Shown here: positions 59,070-64,000 of the stretch, one piece after another
Layout: each line of letters opens with the position of its first letter
Position numbering within the stretch: the stretch's first letter is position 1
Source of the DNA: Rhodobacteraceae bacterium UBA6213
GTDB lineage: Bacteria > Pseudomonadota > Alphaproteobacteria > Rhodobacterales > Rhodobacteraceae
Assembly (NCBI GenBank): GCA_002421605.1
Contig: DISJ01000006.1
Coordinates: 1-64,000 of the forward strand
Length of the DNA stretch: 64,000 nt
Direction of reading: 5' to 3'
Program-made: the position numbers and the translations under genes
The notes under the pieces: generated by a model
The model's input: the letters and a program-made list of their open reading frames with translations, nothing else
What the model was told of the DNA's origin: nothing
Databases searched by the model: none

Positions 59070-59249
59070 GCTTTCGCCATCTTCATTGCCACATACCCCC
59101 CGCAATAGGCGCGCCTCCGAGCGCCGCCCGCAGGCTGTGCGCCGCCTTCCACAACATTTTTCGACAGCGCCGCGAAATTCGCGCGGGCGTAAACGTCTTG
59201 TTAACCCTTACATCCACAGATTGAGCTGGCGAATGAGGCGGAGGGTCGG

Positions 59250-60443
59250 ATGGAAAGCGGTTCGTTGGCTCTTCCCACCCCCTTCACCCCAGCAACCACG
59301 GAAGCAGACGAACTCTTGGCGCTCCGCCTTATTCGCTCTCGCAGAGTCGGCCCTGCGACCTATTTCAGGCTGATTGCCGAATTTGGCACCGCAGGTGCGG
59401 CGCTGGACGCACTTCCCGAGGTGGCGCGTGCGGCGGGTGTGCAGGGCTATGCCCCCTGCCCCGAAGGTGTGGCACTGGCCGAAATGCGCGCGGGTCGGCG
59501 CGCCGGGGCGCGGCTTGTGCTGCACGGCCAGCCCGACTATCCGGTAGCGCTTGGCGAAATCAGCGATGCGCCGCCCCTGTTCTGGGCGGTGGGGAATACG
59601 GATTTGCTTTCGCGCCCGATGGTGGCGATGGTGGGAGCCAGAAACGCCTCTTCGCTTGGGCTGCGTATGGCGCGCAAGCTGGCCGAGGGGATGGCTGCGG
59701 CTGGCTTGGTGGTCGTTTCGGGCCTTGCCCGCGGCATCGATACGGCAGCCCATTCTGCCGCGCTCTCGTCTGGCACCGTCGCGGTTCTGGCGGGCGGGGT
59801 TGATGTGACCTACCCATCCGAAAACGCCGACCTGATGCGCGAGATGGCGCGCCGTGGCCTGCTGCTTTCTGAACAACCGATCGGGCTGCAACCGCAGGCA
59901 CGGCATTTTCCACAGCGCAACCGTATCATATCCGGGCTTGCGCGCGCGGTCGTGGTGGTCGAAGCCGCAGCACGCTCTGGCAGCCTGATCACCGCGCGAC
60001 TGGCGCTTGATCAAGGGCGCGAGGTGATGGCTGTTCCGGGGCATCCGCTTGATGCCCGCGCCGCTGGTTGCAACATGCTTGTGCGCGATGGCGCGCTTTT
60101 GGTGCGCAGTGGCGAAGATGTGCTGGCAGCGCTTGGAACATTGCAACCGGGTGGCGCGCCTGCATTTGCGGCCGCGCCCGAACCTGCCGCGCGCCAACCT
60201 GCCCATCGCGCGCGATCAGCGAGCGCGGTCAATCTGGCGGCGTGCGAAGCGCCCGCCCTACCCACTGAGGTTGGACTTTCCGCAACCGTGCTAGAGCGAA
60301 TCGGCCCCAGCCCGCTTGCCGAAGACCAGCTTATCCGCGACCTTGCGCTTTCTGCCGCAGCACTTGCACCGGTACTGCTGGCGTTGGAAATCGACGGCCA
60401 GATAGAGCGCCAGCCGGGCGGCCTGCTTGCGCGTGTAGTCTAG
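59250..60443 (+). CDS. dprA: DNA-processing protein DprA
   Basis: 397-aa DNA uptake protein that loads RecA on incoming single strands, relevant to natural transformation and to GTA recipients. The Rossmann fold shows MVGARNASSLGLRMARKLA, SGLARGIDTAAHSAAL and AVLAGGVDVTYPSEN; FPQRNRIISGLARAVVVVEA is the ssDNA-binding GS region. A C-terminal winged helix (LAEDQLIRDLALSAAALAPVLLALEIDGQI) is intact. GGAGGG precedes the ATG. Confidence 0.95.
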   Translation: MESGSLALPTPFTPATTEADELLALRLIRSRRVGPATYFRLIAEFGTAGAALDALPEVARAAGVQGYAPCPEGVALAEMRAGRRAGARLVLHGQPDYPVALGEISDAPPLFWAVGNTDLLSRPMVAMVGARNASSLGLRMARKLAEGMAAAGLVVVSGLARGIDTAAHSAALSSGTVAVLAGGVDVTYPSENADLMREMARRGLLLSEQPIGLQPQARHFPQRNRIISGLARAVVVVEAAARSGSLITARLALDQGREVMAVPGHPLDARAAGCNMLVRDGALLVRSGEDVLAALGTLQPGGAPAFAAAPEPAARQPAHRARSASAVNLAACEAPALPTEVGLSATVLERIGPSPLAEDQLIRDLALSAAALAPVLLALEIDGQIERQPGGLLARVV

Positions 60444-60541
60444 TGGCAGACCCAGCGCCCGGCGCGCGCATGGTCCCCGCGTTTTTCTGGCTGTGGTGGC
60501 GGGCAGTTCTGGCCAAACACCAGGCCGCGTCCAGCGCGCCG

Positions 60542-60706
60542 CTAGCGGCGCCGTTTCAACAGATATTCAACACCATACAACGTAACCAGCGCCGTCAGCC
60601 CGACTATGACCACCTTGCTAATATCGCCCAACCCGGAGTTGCGCAGAAAAAAGGCTACCACAAAGGCCATCGCGGCCGCGGCAATGTATGGAAATTGGCG
60701 TCGCAT
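60542..60706 (-). CDS. 54-aa two-helix membrane protein
   Basis: A small gene: MRRQFPYIAAAAMAFVVAFF (helix 1), a short loop RNSGLGDISK, then VVIVGLTALVTLYGVEYLL (helix 2) and a KRRR end. AGGAAG precedes the ATG with normal spacing, and codon use fits the genome. It lies 70 bp after the ecm stop on the same strand. No family recognised; a plus-strand frame over the same bases is less likely. Confidence 0.6.
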   Translation of the reverse strand: MRRQFPYIAAAAMAFVVAFFLRNSGLGDISKVVIVGLTALVTLYGVEYLLKRRR

Positions 60707-60776
60707 AATTTCTTCCTGAACTCGCGCGGGGGCTGAGCGGGATTGTTGCGCTGCAATCGCCGATAATCAAGCCATT

Positions 60777-62747
60777 TCAAGCAGCAGTGGGCGCTGGACT
60801 GACCAGTTCGACCAGCTCTGCCATGATCCGGTTCAGCTCAAAATCCTTGGGCGTGTAGACGCGCGCCACCCCGATTGCGCGCAACTGTGCCGCATCTTCT
60901 TCGGGTATGATGCCGCCCACCACCACCGGCACATCGCCAAGCCCCGCGGCCTGCATGCGCTGCATCACCTCGCCGATCAGCGGCAGGTGGCTGCCTGACA
61001 GGATCGAAAGGCCCACCACATGCGCTCGTTCTTCGACGGCGCGCGCCACGATCTGCTCGGGCGTCAGGCGGATGCCTTCATAGCTGATGTCCATGCCGCA
61101 ATCGCGGGCACGAAAGGCGATCTGCTCGGCGCCGTTGGAATGGCCATCAAGCCCCGGCTTGCCCACCACAAACTTCAGCCGCCTGCCCAGCCGCACCGAG
61201 GCTGCATCAACCGCCGCGCGCAAGGGTTCAAGCCCCTCTGTGCGGTTTGAGGGTGCCGGCGACACACCCGTTGGGCCGCGATATTCGCCGTGCACTGCGC
61301 GCATAACCCCCGCCCATTCGCCGGTCGTTGCCCCCGCCTTGGCGGCAACGACCGAGGCGGGCATGATGTTTTGCCCTGCTGCCGCCGCCACCCGTAACGC
61401 TGCAAGCGCAGCGACCACCGCCGCGGCATCGCGCCCGCGGCGCCAGGCGCTCAGGCGCGCCACCTGTTCGGCCTCAACCCCCGGATCGACCACCAGAATA
61501 CCGCCGTCGCCCGCAGTCAGGGGCGAGGCTTCGCTGGCTTGCCAGCGGTTGACACCCACCACAGTGGTTTCGCCCGCCTCGATCCGCGCCAGCCGTTCGG
61601 CATTTGCCTCAACCAGCCGCCCTTTCATGTATTCGATCGCCGCAATCGCCCCGCCCATGGCATCAAGCGTTACCAACTCGTCGCGCGCGCCCTGCTTGAG
61701 CGCCTCGACCTTGGCGGCGATTACCGGATTGCCGTCGAAAAGATCGCCGTATTCCAGCAGGTCGGTTTCATAGGCCAGGATTTGCTGCATGCGCAGTGAC
61801 CATTGCTGATCCCACGGGCGCGGCAGGCCCAACGCCTCGTTCCACGCAGGTAATTGCACGGCGCGTGCGCGCGCGCCTTTCGATAGCGTGACGGCCAGCA
61901 TTTCCAACAGGATGCGATAGACGTTGTTTTCGGGCTGTTGCTCGGTCAGCCCAAGGCTGTTGACCTGCACGCCATAGCGGAAGCGGCGGTATTTGGCCTC
62001 GCCGATGCCATAGCGGTCGCGGCAGATTTCATCCCAAAGCTCGGTGAAGGCGCGCATCTTGCAAAGTTCGGTGACAAAGCGGATGCCCGCGTTAACGAAA
62101 AAGCTGATGCGCCCAACCATTGCGGGAAATTCTGCGGCGACAACCTTGCCCCTCAGGTCGTCAAGCACCGCAATGGCCGTGGCCAGCGCATAGGCCAGTT
62201 CCTGTTCCGGTGTCGCCCCTGCCTCTTGCAGATGGTAGGAACACACGTTCATCGGGTTCCACTTCGGCAGGTGTTCCGCCGTATAGGCCGCAACATCGGT
62301 GATGAGGCGCAGCGAGGGTTTGGGCGGGCAGATATAGGTGCCGCGCGACAGATATTCTTTTACCAGATCGTTTTGCACCGTGCCTTGCAGGGCCGCCACA
62401 TCGGCGCCCTGTTCCTCGGCCACGGCGATGTAAAGCGCCAGCAGCCACGGCGCGGTGGCGTTGATGGTCATCGAGGTGTTCATCTGATCGAGCGGGATGC
62501 CCAGAAACAGCGCCCGCATGTCGCCCAGATGGCAAACCGGCACGCCCACCTTGCCAACTTCGCCGCGCGCAAGTTCGTGGTCGCTATCGTAACCGGTCTG
62601 GGTCGGCAGATCGAAAGCCACGGAAAGCCCGGTCTGACCCTTTGCAAGATTGGCGCGGTAAAGCTCGTTTGACGCGGCAGCGGTCGAATGGCCCGCATAG
62701 GTGCGAAACAGCCAGGGGTTGTCCTTGCGGGCAGCGGGCGTGGTCAT
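60777..62747 (-). CDS. ecm: Ethylmalonyl-CoA mutase
   Basis: 656-aa B12-dependent mutase turning (2R)-ethylmalonyl-CoA into (2S)-methylsuccinyl-CoA in the ethylmalonyl-CoA pathway. The N-terminal substrate barrel has FDLPTQTGYDSDHELARGEVG; the C-terminal B12 domain has DGHSNGAEQIAFRARD with the cobalt-ligating His. The single-chain form with this spacing is Ecm rather than methylmalonyl-CoA mutase. GGAGG precedes the ATG. The pathway enzyme ccr is encoded 740 bp further on. Confidence 0.95.
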   Translation of the reverse strand: MTTPAARKDNPWLFRTYAGHSTAAASNELYRANLAKGQTGLSVAFDLPTQTGYDSDHELARGEVGKVGVPVCHLGDMRALFLGIPLDQMNTSMTINATAPWLLALYIAVAEEQGADVAALQGTVQNDLVKEYLSRGTYICPPKPSLRLITDVAAYTAEHLPKWNPMNVCSYHLQEAGATPEQELAYALATAIAVLDDLRGKVVAAEFPAMVGRISFFVNAGIRFVTELCKMRAFTELWDEICRDRYGIGEAKYRRFRYGVQVNSLGLTEQQPENNVYRILLEMLAVTLSKGARARAVQLPAWNEALGLPRPWDQQWSLRMQQILAYETDLLEYGDLFDGNPVIAAKVEALKQGARDELVTLDAMGGAIAAIEYMKGRLVEANAERLARIEAGETTVVGVNRWQASEASPLTAGDGGILVVDPGVEAEQVARLSAWRRGRDAAAVVAALAALRVAAAAGQNIMPASVVAAKAGATTGEWAGVMRAVHGEYRGPTGVSPAPSNRTEGLEPLRAAVDAASVRLGRRLKFVVGKPGLDGHSNGAEQIAFRARDCGMDISYEGIRLTPEQIVARAVEERAHVVGLSILSGSHLPLIGEVMQRMQAAGLGDVPVVVGGIIPEEDAAQLRAIGVARVYTPKDFELNRIMAELVELVSPAPTAA

Positions 62748-62833
62748 GAAGCCTCCGGGTCGCTCCGCAAGAAAGTTGCGGCACCTGCGGGTTTAGGCGA
62801 AAGATTGTATCGCTGTCAATTCGCCGCGCCGCG

Positions 62834-62887
62834 GCAAGAATCTTTGCGGTGCAGCGCGGAATTTTTGTTGCAAATTATCAGCTTTGC
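62834..62887. promoter_or_regulatory. TTTGC/GCAAA words between ecm and the secreted-protein gene
   Basis: The 228-bp divergent region has GCAAGAATCTTTGC (62834-62847, near-palindromic), TTGCAAA (62868-62874) and TTTGC (62883-62887). Regulators of the acyl-CoA assimilation genes in relatives (PccR/RamB type) bind TTTGCAAA-like repeats. Matches are partial, so this is only a candidate. Confidence 0.25.
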
Positions 62888-62975
62888 GCGAATTCTTGGC
62901 TTGTGGGCGAGGGAATGCTGGCGCCCCGTCAAAGGCGTGAGGATGGCGCGTCTGAAAAAATGAAAGGGGTTTGTT

Positions 62976-63308
62976 ATGCTTTATCGTTCGTTTCTTAATC
63001 TCGCACTTGGAACCGCTTTGGTGGCTGCGACTGCGATTCCTGCAGCCGCGCTCGACCGTCGTGTGCGGATTGTGAATAATACTGGCTATACGATGGTGGA
63101 ATTCTACGGTTCACACACCGATGCGAGAACGTGGCAGGAAGACATCCTTGGCCGCGACGTGCTCAACCCCTACTCGTCAGTAAACGTCAACTTCGACGAT
63201 GGCACCGGATACTGCATCTTTGACTTCAAGGCGGTGTTCAACAATGGCCGCGAAGCGGTAGATTACAATATCAACGTATGCGAAATTGGGTCATTCACCT
63301 ACAACTAA
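62976..63308 (+). CDS. Small secreted protein of unknown function
   Basis: 110-aa exported protein: signal peptide MLYRSFLNLALGTALVAATAIPAAA, then an 85-residue domain RRVRIVNNTGYTMVEFYGSH, GYCIFDFKAVFNNG and INVCEIGSFTYN. Two Cys, probably a disulfide. This conserved Rhodobacterales family is sometimes labelled argininosuccinate lyase in databases, which its size and content contradict. AAAGGGG precedes the ATG. Lies between ecm and ccr; a role is unknown. Confidence 0.82.
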   Translation: MLYRSFLNLALGTALVAATAIPAAALDRRVRIVNNTGYTMVEFYGSHTDARTWQEDILGRDVLNPYSSVNVNFDDGTGYCIFDFKAVFNNGREAVDYNINVCEIGSFTYN

Positions 63309-63330
63309 AGTAACGGATCAGGATGACTGA

Positions 63331-63363
63331 GGTCGGGCCAACGCCCGGCCGCTCGCGTTTTCT
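63331..63363 (+). terminator. Hairpin after the secreted-protein gene
   Basis: GGTCGGGC pairs with GCCCGGCC (one G-T pair) over a 4-nt loop, 22 nt after the stop; a TTTT run follows only 7 nt later, so strength is moderate. The ccr promoter must lie in the remaining 126 bp before 63489. Confidence 0.5.
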
Positions 63364-63488
63364 GGGTCATAAAATTACAAAATCGCAACGTCAGGCATTG
63401 CATTGTTGCGCGGCGACCCGTATTTCCTCGGCAGACGCCCCGATTCTGCGCTGCGGCATCGCCGTGCGCACCTGCTGCAGGAGTGACC

Positions 63489-64000
63489 ATGGCCCTCGAC
63501 CCGAAAGCTGACATCGCCCCCTACGACGCGCCGCTGAAGGATCTTTATGAGATCGGCGAAATGCCACCCCTTGGGCATGTTCCCGCAAAAATGTACGCTT
63601 GGGCGATAAGGCGCGAACGGCACGGCGAGCCGGAACAGGCGATGCAGGCCGAGGTAGTCGATACCTGGCAGATCGACAGCCACGAAGTGCTGGTGATGGT
63701 GATGGCCGCAGGGGTCAACTACAACGGCGTCTGGGCGGGTCTTGGCACCCCTGTCAGCCCGTTCGATGGGCACAAAGCACCCTACCACATCGCCGGTTCG
63801 GATGCGGCGGGCATCATCTGGGCGGTGGGCGACAAGGTCAAACGCTGGAAAGTCGGCGACGAAGTCGTGGTGCATTGCAATCAGGACGATGGCGACGACG
63901 AAGAATGCAACGGCGGCGACCCGATGTTTTCAACCAGCCAGCGGATCTGGGGCTATGAGACGCCAGACGGCAGCTTTGCCCAGTTCACGCGCGTTCAGGC
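63489..64000 (+). CDS. ccr: Crotonyl-CoA carboxylase/reductase, 5' part
   Basis: First 170 codons of crotonyl-CoA carboxylase/reductase, which reductively carboxylates crotonyl-CoA to (2S)-ethylmalonyl-CoA; the key enzyme of the ethylmalonyl-CoA pathway. LYEIGEMPPLGHVPAKMYAWAIRRERHGEP and VMAAGVNYNGVWAGLG are the Ccr-specific beginning of the medium-chain reductase fold; GDEVVVHCNQDDGDDEECNGGDPM is the Ccr insert. AGGAG precedes the ATG. Runs off the window end. Confidence 0.95.
   Translation, partial: MALDPKADIAPYDAPLKDLYEIGEMPPLGHVPAKMYAWAIRRERHGEPEQAMQAEVVDTWQIDSHEVLVMVMAAGVNYNGVWAGLGTPVSPFDGHKAPYHIAGSDAAGIIWAVGDKVKRWKVGDEVVVHCNQDDGDDEECNGGDPMFSTSQRIWGYETPDGSFAQFTRVQ

Noticed and set aside
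60443..60736. 97-codon plus-strand frame after dprA
   Set aside because: No ribosome site or recognisable sequence; the minus-strand 54-aa frame over the same bases has both a site and two clean helices.

Overview
The window is a high-GC stretch of an alphaproteobacterial chromosome, most likely from the Rhodobacterales (Rhodobacter, Paracoccus and Roseobacter relatives). The lineage call is inference from gene content: lysC followed by ptsP, a FYDLN acid protein, phosphatidylcholine synthase, DUF484-xerC, a ctaC-ctaB-ctaG-ctaE-surf1 aa3 oxidase operon, the ethylmalonyl-CoA pathway genes ecm and ccr, and a holin/endolysin pair of the kind used to release gene transfer agents (GTAs).

Layout. 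1-8.7 kb: tRNA-Ala(GGC), FYDLN protein, a metallopeptidase, a GntR regulator, lysC, ptsP, then small enzymes (VOC, EcsC, GNAT, flavin reductase). 8.7-11.1 kb: an accessory patch, visibly more AT-rich from about 9.6 to 10.5 kb. It holds a DksA-type zinc finger, a protein with acidic repeats that ends in a truncated LDLDGNG module, a coupled two-helix membrane protein, and a decayed second LDLDGNG copy. 11.1-18 kb: ychF, trpA, mntH/mntR with a likely Mn operator, lldD with an inverted-repeat operator, and ruvA-ruvC without ruvB. 18-24 kb: a DUF1127 protein, prmA, msrA, an MFS transporter, and a three-gene operon of a secreted repeat protein, an ECF sigma factor and an anti-sigma factor. 24-35 kb: priA, fsa, DUF484-xerC, pcs, a transporter, glutathionyl-hydroquinone reductase and ileS.

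35-45 kb: a group III truncated haemoglobin is followed by a nosR-nosX-like pair with no nosZ or nir genes nearby. Then come a crotonase, ccmH and ccmF, a GTA-type lysis cassette (endolysin plus holin, with its own terminator), ccmE and argC. 45-60 kb: adenine salvage (mtnP, apt), a D-2-hydroxyacid dehydrogenase, a tightly overlapping string thrC-M16 protease-GNAT, the aa3 cytochrome oxidase assembly operon, tldD and dprA. 60-64 kb: ethylmalonyl-CoA mutase, a small secreted protein, and the 5' part of crotonyl-CoA carboxylase/reductase, which runs off the end.

How genes work together. The ccm genes attach haem to c-type cytochromes that would feed the aa3 oxidase encoded further on. ecm and ccr are steps of the same acetyl-CoA assimilation route. 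mtnP releases adenine that apt recaptures. mntR probably represses mntH. The least explained parts are the LDLDGNG island, the orphan flavinyl-transfer pair nosR-nosX, and the lysis cassette inside the cytochrome c maturation locus. I saw no insertion sequence, CRISPR array, rRNA or prophage structural genes.
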